Position numbers and translations under genes: made by a program. A model generated the notes under the pieces. It worked only from the letters and a program-made list of their open reading frames with translations. It did no database searches and was not told where the DNA came from. 64,000 nt of DNA from Bradyrhizobium guangzhouense (GTDB lineage Bacteria > Pseudomonadota > Alphaproteobacteria > Rhizobiales > Xanthobacteraceae): positions 372,001-436,000 of the forward strand of contig NZ_CP030054.1 in the NCBI RefSeq assembly GCF_004114955.1, written 5' to 3'. Below, piece by piece: positions 51,627-63,434 of the stretch. Numbering within the stretch: the stretch's first letter is position 1; the number at the start of each line of letters is the position of its first letter.

Positions 51627-52907
51627 ATGAATAACTCTGCCGACCCCTCACGTACTCTTCGAACGTTAGAAACGTTGGAATCCAACGTTCGCCTGTACTC
51701 GCGTCTCTTCCCAGCGTGCTTTAGTCATGCGCGCGGGCCCTTTCTGCTAAGCGAGACGGGCGAACGGTTCATCGACTTCTTTTCCGGGGCTGGAGCGCTC
51801 AATTACGGCCACAACAATCATCAGCTAAAGGCAGCTATTACAGAATATCTGGGATCTGATGCTGTCGTTCACGGCCTCGATATGGCCACTCCGGCCAAGG
51901 TCGACTTTATGGAGACTTTCAACTCAGTTATTCTTCGTGAGCGGGGCTTGGATTATCGATTTCAATTTACTGGACCTACAGGTGCCAATGGCGTTGAGGC
52001 GGCATTGAAGCTGGCGCGTAAAGTAACCGGGCGCCACAACATCATTTCATTCACACGTGGTTATCATGGCCTCAGTCTCGGCGCCGCGGCTGCGACCAGC
52101 AGTCGCTTTCTTCGCGAAGCCAGTGGAGTCCCCCTGTCCGGCGTCACGATAATGCCCTATGATGGTTATCTTGGAGATGAGATTGATACGGCGGAGCACC
52201 TGCGGAACATATTGCTGGACTCTAGCAGCGGCATCGATGCGCCAGCCGCCATTCTCCTTGAAACAGTACAGGGGGAGGGCGGCATCAACGTCGCTCAAAA
52301 GGAATGGCTACGATCCGTACAAGCCCTAGCGGCAGAGATTGGAGCCATATTTATCGTCGACGATATTCAGATGGGTTGCGGCCGTACTGGCGATTTCTTC
52401 AGCTTTGAGTTCGCCGAGTTGTCACCAGATGTCGTAATATTGTCGAAGTCCTTAAGTGGATATGGTCTGCCGTTATCCATGTTGTTGATCAAAGAGGCAA
52501 TTGATATATGGGAACCGGGAGAGCACACGGGCACCTTTCGAGGAAATAACCTAGCGCTTGTCTCTGCAACTGCAGCTTTGAATATCTACTGGCGCACTGA
52601 GATCTTTTCGCAAAGCATTTATCGACTGGGAACGCTGATGCGTCACCGGCTTAATGCTATTGCGCGCGCGCATGGAGACCACTTCACTGTCCGCGGCCGC
52701 GGAATGGCGCTCGGCTTTGATTGCCGAAATACTCACCTCGCTGAGACTGCAGCACGCAAGGCGTACGATAGGGGCCTCATCATTGAACGATGCGGCCCGG
52801 CGGACGAGGTCATCAAATTCTTTCCTCCGCTAACGATCGACCCGGAGACGCTGACTAAGGGTTTGGACATCTTTGAAGATAGCTTAGCGGAAGCAGCCCC
52901 GCTCTGA
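51627..52907 (+). CDS. ectB: Diaminobutyrate--2-oxoglutarate aminotransferase (EctB type)
   Basis: PLP enzyme that converts L-aspartate semialdehyde to L-2,4-diaminobutyrate using glutamate. Start at 51,627 because AAGGTG lies 7 bp upstream; the frame extends 19 codons further 5'. The 426-aa product has FIDFFSGAGALNYGHNNHQL, FTGPTGANGVEAALKLARKV (cofactor phosphate), FTRGYHGLSLGAAAATS, IFIVDDIQMGCGRTGDFFSF (Asp to pyridine N) and VILSKSLSGYGLPLS with the Schiff-base Lys. The end is GLIIERCGPADEVIKFFPPL. EctA and EctC are not present, so ectoine is not made by a local cluster. A convergent aspartokinase gene 580 bp away could supply its precursor. Confidence 0.9.
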   Translation: MNNSADPSRTLRTLETLESNVRLYSRLFPACFSHARGPFLLSETGERFIDFFSGAGALNYGHNNHQLKAAITEYLGSDAVVHGLDMATPAKVDFMETFNSVILRERGLDYRFQFTGPTGANGVEAALKLARKVTGRHNIISFTRGYHGLSLGAAAATSSRFLREASGVPLSGVTIMPYDGYLGDEIDTAEHLRNILLDSSSGIDAPAAILLETVQGEGGINVAQKEWLRSVQALAAEIGAIFIVDDIQMGCGRTGDFFSFEFAELSPDVVILSKSLSGYGLPLSMLLIKEAIDIWEPGEHTGTFRGNNLALVSATAALNIYWRTEIFSQSIYRLGTLMRHRLNAIARAHGDHFTVRGRGMALGFDCRNTHLAETAARKAYDRGLIIERCGPADEVIKFFPPLTIDPETLTKGLDIFEDSLAEAAPL

Positions 52908-52923
52908 CATGACATCTGCATCG

Positions 52924-52946
52924 GGCCTCGCTGCCTCGGCGAGGCC
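52924..52946. terminator. Hairpin after ectB
   Basis: GGCCTCGC-TGCCTCG-GCGAGGCC is a perfect 8-bp stem 17 bp past the stop. No T-run follows, so termination is possible but not certain. Confidence 0.45.
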
Positions 52947-53487
52947 TCACGCCAGACGCTTGATCACCGCGGCAGGCTAGCACCTGTTCCGCATCTCGCT
53001 GGTGCTACACTTCGAGTACCACGACCGTCTAACTCTTGTTTCTCCCTGAACATGTTCCAGCTTCAGTCGACTAGCTCCCTGGGGACGGGCCTAGTCGTCG
53101 GGCAGGTCGCCTACCCGCATCACACTGCGGCCCAGGTCAACCTGGACTCGGATACGGATACGCTAACCGCCCGCACTCACGGTGAGCCCGGCTACAGAAC
53201 CAGTAGGCTAACGAAGGCCGTTTGCATGTTGGGCGCGCGGTAATTGGTTGCGCATCACTTGCCTGGCAGGCACCTGGCAGATCGTGCGTTCTGGCGTTGC
53301 GTAACTCAACTGCCCAGTAGCGGAATGCACTTATCGAAGGATCGGTCCGCTCGGCGATGGTCATCGTGACAAGCCATCTCAAGACTTCTACAAGGGAGGT
53401 GAAGTTGCCGCTGACGACTCATTTCCGCGGTGAGTAGCCGGCTCTCCCGACCTGCAGCGCGGTATATCGCCAATCAGGAGGTGATGG
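52947..53487. other. Intergenic region between convergent ectB and ask
   Basis: I see no gene here. Short ORFs lack coding character. Confidence 0.45.
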
Positions 53488-54600
53488 CTAGTGAGGTGCT
53501 TCCACCCCACTAGTGCGGAGCTCTGCATGGACCCTCTGAGCACAGTAAGAAGCGGCCTCAAGATCTCGCAATTCGTATGTCTTTGGCTTGGACCCGGTGA
53601 GCGCTAAAACAACAATCTTCTGCGCACTCCTCACGGGGTGGATGCCTTCCCGATGCAGAGCGGTAAGCGCGGCCTCCGCGTCATGCGTCAAATACCCCTC
53701 GGGGCTTTCATCCTGCTCGAGATCGATCCACATGATACCAAGCCTTCGTAAAACGTCTTCAGCATTACGTTTTTCGAAGACGCTTTGAAATGCAACCCGT
53801 GTTGCTGACGGGTTGATGACCACGCAAACCCCGCCTCCTGCGTCAGTCACCAAAGTACCGGCCATCTCATTCGGCAGTAACGATTTGCAGGAGATGGCTA
53901 TTCTCCGGCCGGCAGCATAGTCGATTGCGCCATGGTGAAGCACTTTCGCCCCGCAGCGTGCTATCCGACTTGCGTTGGCATAGGAGACTGTCGGGAGCAG
54001 CCTTGCTTGCCTCACAATCCTCGGATCGGCGGAGTAGATGCCACAGACATCCGAGTAGACTTCGCAAACGCCACTTCCCACCATATCGGCGGCTATTACC
54101 GCAGTCAAATCCGAGCTATTGCGGCCGAGCATTGAGACCCGTCCACCTTCATCCAGACCCTGCGCTCCGGCAAGGATTACCACGCGGCCATAATCGAGCG
54201 CCTTTAGCAGCGGTTTGTTGTCGACCTCCTCGATGACCGTCCTACCTAGAACCAAGGATGTCTTGATTCCAATCGAATAGCCAAAGAGCGATGATGTCGG
54301 CACCGAGTGTCTTTGCAATGCTGCCTCAAGAAGTCCAGCGGAAATCATTTCTCCCGCTGTCAGGACGGTGTCCAAGGCAACGGTGCTGCAGATTTCATTC
54401 ACAGAGAGCGCTAGAGACTTCAGTACGTCCGTCTGGCCGTGCATCGCGCTAACGACGACCACGACTTGCCGCGCGTCATTTGCAAGCCTATCTACTATAT
54501 GTCTGGAGACAGCGCGGTACGCCTCCGCATCACGAAAGCTCGATCCCCCAAACTTCATTACTTTGATTGACATGCGCCGTGGCCCAACGTGCGAGATCAC
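53488..54600 (-). CDS. ask: Aspartokinase with reduced regulatory domain
   Basis: Phosphorylates L-aspartate as the first step to aspartate semialdehyde. VMKFGGSSFRDAEAYRAVSR near the N-terminus is the nucleotide motif; VVVVVSAMHGQTD, LTAGEMISAGLLEAAL and LGRNSSDLTAVIAADMVGSG are the substrate region; EVYSDVCGIYSADPRIV completes the kinase fold. At 370 aa it is shorter than normal LysC (about 410), and its C-terminal ACT part is diverged, as in the ectoine-type Ask that escapes lysine/threonine feedback. The start is GTG at 54,600 (GGTGAG 9 bp upstream) or ATG at 54,573. A candidate sigma-54 promoter with a NifA-type site lies upstream. Confidence 0.88.
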   Translation of the reverse strand: MISHVGPRRMSIKVMKFGGSSFRDAEAYRAVSRHIVDRLANDARQVVVVVSAMHGQTDVLKSLALSVNEICSTVALDTVLTAGEMISAGLLEAALQRHSVPTSSLFGYSIGIKTSLVLGRTVIEEVDNKPLLKALDYGRVVILAGAQGLDEGGRVSMLGRNSSDLTAVIAADMVGSGVCEVYSDVCGIYSADPRIVRQARLLPTVSYANASRIARCGAKVLHHGAIDYAAGRRIAISCKSLLPNEMAGTLVTDAGGGVCVVINPSATRVAFQSVFEKRNAEDVLRRLGIMWIDLEQDESPEGYLTHDAEAALTALHREGIHPVRSAQKIVVLALTGSKPKTYELRDLEAASYCAQRVHAELRTSGVEAPH

Positions 54601-54711
54601 TTGCTTTAACTCACCCGGCGCCGCATTAGATCAGACGACGAGCCGCTTCGCGCGCTCGACATCCGGCTGCTTCTTGAGAGCTGCTCCTCGCGCTAGGCTT
54701 GTCATCGTCGC

Positions 54712-54886
54712 AGCAATAGCTGTACCACGAGATAGCTCACGATTAGCGCCGCCCGGCATCTCGCTGGCGGCTTGGGCGTGTTGCGGCAGCACAGGACGAT
54801 GCACCTAAACAATGGCGCGCTAGTTGCCTGAGACCTCCATCCCGCGTTGTTCGATGTCGCCCATCTTGATTGTTGCGGTTGCCACA
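54712..54886 (-). promoter_or_regulatory. Sigma-54 promoter and NifA-type site of ask
   Basis: On the minus strand TGGTACAGCTATTGCT (54,712-54,727) differs from the -24/-12 consensus by a T in the -24 box and A for the weaker G, with correct GG-N10-GC spacing. TGTTGCGGTTGCCACA (54,871-54,886) is an exact TGT-N10-ACA. The expected transcript start is about 100 bp before the gene, with the upstream site about 175 bp before it. Confidence 0.55.
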
Positions 54887-55835
54887 AAGGTCGATCGGGC
54901 CGCTAGTTCACACACCGCAGCGAGCTCCGTCGTACTGCATCACTACCTGAGATCATCAACAAGGGACATGAGCGGCATCCGGCGTACTGGCTTGGCACAC
55001 CTCTTGCTGATGCTTCCACTGAACAGATCTCGGGAGGCCTCTTGCTCAGTCCGTTGAATGATGTCCGGCACGCCGCGTTGTTGCTGCCCGGTCTCCGGCA
55101 CTTGCCGCCCCAGACCTGCGATGGAGCGACGTGTTTCGCCCGGTTCACTCGAACGGGCGACCCACTGCGCCGAGCCAGAATTTGGCCAAATACGGCCTTG
55201 CACGGAAGAGCTCGCCTCTGGGAACGCGTTCCCAAGATGGTGCTGCGACCGCAGCGGCAAGCGGAGCGTTGCAAAAAGCGCTCCGGACCCTATGCCACCC
55301 TCGGCGGGGACAGCACCAAGCGATTATATGCGCTCTACCTCAGCCCGGGCCCCGCCGGGACACAAAGCCCTCGCTTTTTTTCAGCTGGAGCGACCACCGC
55401 CGGTAAGCAGTCCGGTCCTGCGCCTGTTAACAATCGAGGCGCGCCAATCGTGTCAGGCCAAGAACGTATTGTGTGGAAAGGCCGGACGATGACACACGCC
55501 TGCGGCGTAGGTCGCCGCGACAACTTCGATGCGAAACCCGGCAAAAACTATGGCCTCTGGCAATCAGAACGCAGATTCTATTTGCCAACTGGACAGTTCA
55601 TTGTCGTGGCGCCCTCGTCTCGGTTCACCAGAACCAGACTATCAACAGCAGGCCGCATCCTTGGCCTCCCCACAGGCGGCCATCAAACATTCTATGAAGA
55701 TAGAGCGAGAGGGGACTCTGCGCCTGTAGGGCGGGAGATCGCCTTGCGCTTCCATATCCACAACCGTCTGCGTGCCGAACATCAATTGGTAACTCGCATA
55801 CAGACGCCGTACATCAGCCGGGGAGAGACCTTACA
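54887..55835. other. Unassigned DNA before rpoN2
   Basis: A long open frame (55,042-55,839) overlaps the rpoN2 start, but its composition looks non-coding and no motif is seen. At 55,733-55,748 GGGAGATCGCCTTGCG has a good -12 half and a poor -24 half; I do not call it a promoter. Confidence 0.4.
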
Positions 55836-57440
55836 ATGAGCCTGGGATATCAGCAGAATGTTCGGCAATCGCAATCAGCCGTACTATCGCCGCGCCTGGC
55901 GAAGGCGATAAAGCTGCTGAAATTGTCTAATCTCGATCTGGCTGATTTCGTGGAGGAGGAGCTCGAGTGCAATCCATTGCTGGAGCGCGACATAGACATG
56001 CTGACGCAAGAGGATGCCGGAACAACGACCGACCTCTTCAGCGAAGCCAGCGGTCCGGACGACGCTAGTGATCTTGACAGCGACGCGTTCGACAATAGCC
56101 AACAAGACGGCTTGAGCGTAGACCCTGGCACTCGCCCCGAGCTCGACGCGGCGCCCAGCCCGGAGCTTGACGATCTTCATTCCGAGCCATTTGATGAGGA
56201 CATTCCTCAGAATTCGGACCAAGATCGGCTGGACGTCGGCACAGAGGCGTCCCGCAGCCGATCTTGTCAGGAAGACTATAATCTAGAGGCGTGCGTACCG
56301 AAAGAGATCACCCTCCGCGATCATTTGACCGAGCAGCTCGGACTCGCGCTGACGTCGCCCACAAAGCGACTCATCGGACGCTATCTAATCGACCTCGTCG
56401 ATGACGCCGGATACTTGCCGCAAGACCTAGGAAATGCCGCCAAACGGCTGGGGGCCTCGCAAACAGATGTTGATCTCGTTCTGGCAACATTGCAGACGTT
56501 TGACCCTCCTGGCGTCTTCGCTCGTTCTTTGAAAGAATGTTTCGCGATCCAGCTGCGCGAGCGCAACCGCTATGACCCAGCGATGCAGGCACTGGTTGAG
56601 AACCTCGCTCTTGTACCTGAGGGGGTTCCTGCCCTGCGCAGCGTTTGCGGAGAGAGCGATGAGGACATCGCCGATATGATTGCGGAACTTCGGTCACTCG
56701 ACTCGAAGCCGGGACATAAGTTTGGTTCGGTGCGCCTGGAACTTTTGATCCCAGATGTCTTTGTTCGCCGGGGTCATCACCACAATTGGGTAGTCGAGCT
56801 GAACAGTGAAGCGTTTCCCAGCATTTCGCTGAATCAGGTTTATTATCGCGATTTCAAGGGCAAAATGCGCAACCGTAATGACAAGGCCTACCTGGCCAAT
56901 AAGTGGTCTGATGCACGCTGGCTGGTAAGTTCACTTGAGAGACGTGCGAACACAATCTTGAAAGTTGCGAGCGAAATTGTGCGTCAGCAACATGACTTTT
57001 TCTCCTACGGCGTAGAGCATCTACGACCCCTCAATCTGAAAGCAGTGGCCGACGCCGCGGGGGTGCATGAGTCCACCGTTTCACGCGTAACGAACAACAA
57101 GTACATGGCCTCCAATCGTGGACGGTTCGAGCTCAAATACTTCTTCAAACCATCCATTGCTTCAGCCGTCGGCGAGACGGCTCACTCGGCAGAGGCTGTT
57201 CGCCACCGCATTAAGAGGCTCATCGACTCCGAGGCCCAAGCATCAGTGCTCTCAGATGACGCAATCGTCGAGCTATTGCGTTCCTCTGGGATCGATATAG
57301 CGCGCCGGACGGTCGCAAAATACCGTGGCAAAATGGGCATCCCTCCGTCCGTGGAGCGACGGCGCCAGAAGCAAGCTGCTCTCGGCTATGTTTCCTCAAC
57401 GACTCCGCTCAATTCCCCAGACCGTACGGAGGCGGCTTGA
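55836..57440 (+). CDS. rpoN2: RNA polymerase sigma-54 factor
   Basis: Directs transcription from -24/-12 promoters together with enhancer proteins such as NifA. The 534-aa product has region I (MSLGYQQNVRQSQSAVLSPR then LDLADFVEEELECNPLLERD), an acidic region II (about residues 60-140), a core-binding region (DLVDDAGYLPQDL, LQTFDPPGVFARSLKECFAI), the helix-turn-helix VADAAGVHESTVSRVTNNKY (about 405-425) and the RpoN box ARRTVAKYR at 489-497. GGGGAGAGACC precedes the ATG by 7 bp. The symbol follows the second, symbiosis-island copy known in B. japonicum; that it is not the sole copy is an inference from context. Several candidate sigma-54 promoters are in the same window. Confidence 0.93.
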   Translation: MSLGYQQNVRQSQSAVLSPRLAKAIKLLKLSNLDLADFVEEELECNPLLERDIDMLTQEDAGTTTDLFSEASGPDDASDLDSDAFDNSQQDGLSVDPGTRPELDAAPSPELDDLHSEPFDEDIPQNSDQDRLDVGTEASRSRSCQEDYNLEACVPKEITLRDHLTEQLGLALTSPTKRLIGRYLIDLVDDAGYLPQDLGNAAKRLGASQTDVDLVLATLQTFDPPGVFARSLKECFAIQLRERNRYDPAMQALVENLALVPEGVPALRSVCGESDEDIADMIAELRSLDSKPGHKFGSVRLELLIPDVFVRRGHHHNWVVELNSEAFPSISLNQVYYRDFKGKMRNRNDKAYLANKWSDARWLVSSLERRANTILKVASEIVRQQHDFFSYGVEHLRPLNLKAVADAAGVHESTVSRVTNNKYMASNRGRFELKYFFKPSIASAVGETAHSAEAVRHRIKRLIDSEAQASVLSDDAIVELLRSSGIDIARRTVAKYRGKMGIPPSVERRRQKQAALGYVSSTTPLNSPDRTEAA

Positions 57441-57561
57441 TCCTATTGAAGGATTTCGTTCACAGCGGCGGAGAAACGCATAGTTGAGCTGTCAGGCAGG
57501 ACCATCAAGCTTGCTAGGCGCCGGGGATTGCCCCCAACCGCCTAAAGCCCTTAGATTGAAG

Positions 57562-57598
57562 ACGGCCAATTGGGGCGTTAAGTCGCCCCGACGGCCGT
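57562..57598. terminator. Large two-stem hairpin downstream of rpoN2
   Basis: ACGGCC-AATT-GGGGCG-TTAAGT-CGCCCC-GAC-GGCCGT forms nested stems 120 bp after the rpoN2 stop. No long T-run follows (TTCTGC). It may be a terminator or a structured RNA element. Confidence 0.4.
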
Positions 57599-58021
57599 TC
57601 TGCTAGGCTCAGGGGCAACGGCTGCATCCTTTCGCAGCCCCGATGGCCCCGCGTGAGCGTGATCCTCTCTCAGGCTGCTACGCGATTTTCATAAGCAAGA
57701 AATGGGTTGACTGGTTTAAGCAGGGCATCCGAAGCATCGATTGGAGCTCTGCCGCTAAATTGCTTGGTCAACCCTGCACTGATGAACCATAAGATGCCAT
57801 CGGCGAGCATCCTGTGGGACGCTTGAACACTTCGTCTCACAAGATCGCCGTGTTGATGCCTAGGCCGCTCCTCGACGGGTAGATACCGCGCCTCAAATGC
57901 TGAGAAACGAAGAGACGTTCGATCCAATTGACGCAAGCTCCGCTGCCAGCACCCTGCCGGGGCATGGTGTAGCTGACGGTAGGTTACCTGCGATTTTCCG
58001 GCAGGCGGGTCGGAAGGCATC
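57599..58021. other. Unassigned DNA between rpoN2 and an IS256 remnant
   Basis: A 116-codon minus-strand frame (57,670-58,020) shows no motif I recognise. I cannot support a gene. Confidence 0.35.
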
Positions 58022-58270
58022 AGCCTGCCACGTCGGGCAGACCGACGATGAATTCATCGCTTAATGGCGCGATGCTTTCCGGCGTCATGTAGCGGGCGCC
58101 TGGACCGCACATTCGTCGTTCTGCTCGACAGGGTCGCATCGATTAGGTCGGCGATTGCGTCTCCGTTAGGGAAGATGCCGACGACCTCGGATCGCCGCTT
58201 GATCTTGCCGTTGAGGCGCTCGATCGGATTGGTAACCGGTATTTGAGTTTCTCGGTGCCGATGTCCCGCT
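58022..58270 (-). pseudogene. IS256-family transposase, C-terminal fragment
   Basis: VTNPIERLNGKIKRRSEVVG then IFPNGDAIADLIDA is the C-terminal helical region bearing the catalytic Glu. After a frame change YMTPESIAPLSDEFIVGLPD ends the protein at 58,022. It belongs to a different IS256 branch from the one at 13,230. The rest is missing. Confidence 0.8.
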
Positions 58271-58569
58271 GCGATATTCAAGATAGTGGCGTATGGTGCA
58301 ACCATCGGGAGAGAGGCACCGGGAGCACCAAGGTGCGGGCAGGCCGATGCATACGATCAGCCACGAGCTCGGGTTAGTAGCTGGCCGCCTCTGCGACCAG
58401 CCCGGTTGCGCTGAGAGCGCGCATCCGTAGTTGTCGTGTCGCCCGTAGCTCCCGTCATGTGGTCTGATTTGGCAGGAGGTGCAAGTGCGACGGGTGATTG
58501 ACATCGACGTCCGAACCTCGGAGAGGTGGTGGTTTGGGAGGATGGCAGCCTCCGACATGCGGGCCGTAT

Positions 58570-59000
58570 TGATATAGACGCGGACTGCGTTGGACGGTTT
58601 TGGCAAGACCCTGCTGGCCAGTGATGCGGTGGTGGTCGAAGCGACCGCGAACAGAGTGGCGGTGTCGCCGGTTCTGGCGTCGTTCGTGGCACGCGTGATT
58701 GTCGCCAATTCGCATCAGGTGAAGGCGATCGCCCAGGCTCAAGTCGAGACCGACAAGATCGATGCCGGCACACTCGCGTGTCTGCAGGCGCCCGCGGCAC
58801 CTGCCGCAGATCCGGACGCCTGACGCAGAGACGGAACGCAAGCGTCGGCTAGCGGCGCGGCGCTACCAGGTCGTGCGGCATCGCGCGGCTCAAGAACGAG
58901 GTGCAATCGATCCTGCACGCGCACCTGATCCCGAAGTGCTCCAGGCCTGCTCGCGGTCCCCGAGATCGTCCGCGCCACTTGTCGGGCCAAGCGCGCGTCC
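58570..59000 (+). pseudogene. IS110-family transposase, N-terminal fragment
   Basis: DGFGKTLLASDAVVVEATAN and VKAIAQAQVETDKIDAGTLA are the Glu and Asp-pair blocks of an IS110 DEDD domain. The continuation (TPDAETERKRRLAARRYQVV then KNEVQSILHAHLIPK) is spread over three frames and fades out by 59,000. Confidence 0.7.
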
Positions 59001-59958
59001 GCCGGGTTTCAGCAACGGTGCGCTTGATCTAACACCAGGCAGTACGATTATTGTTAGTTTTGCGCCAGCTGCCCATGTTAGATGTCCAACGATGGCAGCA
59101 TGGGCGCTGCAACTGCTGCCGCGCATACCGTCATGGACCGCCTACATGCGGCAAGAGCCTCTCCCTCATAGCGCCAGGACCTATCTCAGGAGATTGAGCG
59201 TCACTCTCAAGCTTCTGGGCAACGGCCCAAATGTTCTGCGGCCGAGGCAATGCTGCGAGCAGGAGCATAGTCTCTCCCACACTCCTACATCACCAGAACC
59301 AAAACGGCAGAGCAACCTAGTCGGCAGTTGGTCCCGTTGTCATAAGGCGCGGCACGCTACTTGCTTAACGGCCAATGAGAATAGATGCATTGGTCTCTCG
59401 CGAGAACAGGTGCTCGATGACTTTTGTCAGGATACTTCTGCCAACACTTTGGCGCCGAGGCGCTGCAATCGCAAGCGGCGGTGCATCTTATATCCGAAGT
59501 AGCGACATGAGCTCTCGCTTGGATTCCATGCGAGCGGCCACAGCTGCCCCCACTAGCGCCGTGTCCGCTTTCACCGCCGTAGATCTCATCCAAACCGACC
59601 GGCGCACTTGCTCGACCGCTTTGCGCCGAGCGGTGCGCCTGACGGCGAATGACGGTCACCACCACCTTTCACTCTTCTTCCAACCTGCGTCGCTCGGACA
59701 TGCGATAATGACGCCTTGCGTTGAGCAACGGCAAGCTGACAGTGCACCAAAGTCCGCAATCTTGTCGCGCCGCGATCGCACTTTTCATGGAGCACAAGCG
59801 AGCGCATCAAGTGAGATACGCAATTGTATGGCATACCGACGGCTTTTTACCTTCTTTCGCAATCTTACATTGTTCTACAGCGCCCTTGCGTGCGGCATGA
59901 GCTTCGCTGGCTGAGTGCGTACTTTTTGTTAGCTTTTGAAGACGCCGGAGTTCGACAC
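59001..59958. other. Unassigned DNA before the cold-shock gene
   Basis: No gene recognised. TGGCATACCGACGGCT near 59,830 has GG-N10-GC spacing but a poor -12 box. Confidence 0.4.
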
Positions 59959-60165
59959 ATGGCAACAGGTATCGTGAAATGGTTCAACGCAAGAAAGGGA
60001 TATGGCTTCATCAGACCGGATGACGGAGGTCCGGACGTATTCGTACACGCCAGCGCGGTCGCAAAAGCCGGAAGAAGCGACTTAGCCGAAGGCATACGAA
60101 TTTGCTACGAGCTCAGGACCAGTGCGGCAGGCCGAACCTTTGCAGAGGACCTCAGCATCCCCTAG
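59959..60165 (+). CDS. Cold-shock domain protein (CspA family)
   Basis: The 68-aa product is a single OB-fold cold-shock domain. GIVKWFNARKGYGFIRPDDG carries RNP1 (KGYGFI), and DVFVHASAV carries RNP2. It binds single-stranded RNA or DNA as an RNA chaperone. The start at 59,959 is set by homology; the frame extends 45 codons upstream through DNA without coding character. It stands alone between IS remnants. Confidence 0.9.
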   Translation: MATGIVKWFNARKGYGFIRPDDGGPDVFVHASAVAKAGRSDLAEGIRICYELRTSAAGRTFAEDLSIP

Positions 60166-60271
60166 ACCCTTTGTCCGCCCTGTGAGGTGACGGGCGGCCC
60201 CGCGGCAAGCTCCTATCGAGGGTTGCGCCGGATGGTCCGGCGCCGAACCCCAAGCATGGGGAGCGGGCCTG

Positions 60272-60535
60272 ATGAACCATAGCATTTTCGTAGGGCTGGA
60301 TGTACACAAGGCAACGATTTCGGTTGCGATGGCCCAAGGAGTGCGCGGCGAGGAAGTTCGCAACTTAGGGATCATCCTAATCGCGCCGACCAATCAACAA
60401 GCGGGCAAAGAGCCCAGGTCAAGCTGTGCATCCTCTATCACCCCTTGTCGGCGGCCAGCAAAGCCGGGGTGATCGTCACCACCGCCATTGCACGCGAGAT
60501 GGTCGGCTGCCTGTGGGCGACGCTCTTCAAGTAAG
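60272..60535 (+). pseudogene. IS110 transposase with large internal deletion
   Basis: MNHSIFVGLDVHKATISVAM is an IS110 N-terminus (first Asp). After about 40 codons it jumps, in another frame, to LCILYHPLSAASKAGVIVTT then AIAREMVGCLWA, the C-terminal helix. About 300 codons are missing. The repeat at 60,650 follows. Confidence 0.7.
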
Positions 60536-60649
60536 AACTCGGCCCGGCCGCGTGTGAAGAGCGCTGGTCGAGCGTATCGGTGCCAGGGCGGGAGGCAGGG
60601 CGCGGTGGGGACTCCTCGTATGAGCCGGCATTGTCGACGCTCGCTCGCA

Positions 60650-60740
60650 GATCTCGCCGCAAGTCCAGCACGGGACCTATTTGACGCTGGATCGAACGAA
60701 GCCACGTCTTGTGAGCGTGTAACTATGGGGGCTTGATCTA
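60650..60740 (+). repeat. Second copy of the dispersed 95-bp repeat
   Basis: Counterpart of 15,687-15,780. It lies after the IS110 remnant and ends directly before the 60,744 start of the long direct repeat. Confidence 0.5.
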
Positions 60741-60871
60741 GGCTGTAGCGCGGCAATCTGGGTAGGAAGTGCGCGGCAATCAGGATGGCGAGGCGTGTCG
60801 CGGCCTGATGATGATTGCCGCGATGATTGTCGCGCGCAAGAGTTTTGTTGAACTCTGATTGTCGCGCAGCG

Positions 60872-63300
<2,429 letters not shown>

Positions 63301-63434
63301 TCATCTCCGAGCACGTCGGCTCTTTGGCTCTAGCTGGTTTCCTGATCCAGATCTGTTCGATCGTTGCGCCCATTCGGGTCGTCGCCTTCTCACACCCCCT
63401 TCGCCAACGTCAGGCTATTTCGTGCTGCATGCAG

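Noticed and set aside
51663..51692. Palindromic AACGTTGGA-A-TCCAACGTT within ectB
   Set aside because: It lies inside the coding sequence (RTLETLESNV) and has no partner site; most likely chance.
55733..55748. Possible sigma-54 promoter of rpoN2 (autoregulation)
   Set aside because: The -12 half TTGC is good, but the -24 half reads GGGAGA instead of TGGCAC.
55042..55839. 265-codon ORF before and into rpoN2
   Set aside because: Arg/Pro/Ser-rich without motifs, overlaps the start of rpoN2 and has no ribosome site; probably a non-coding open frame.
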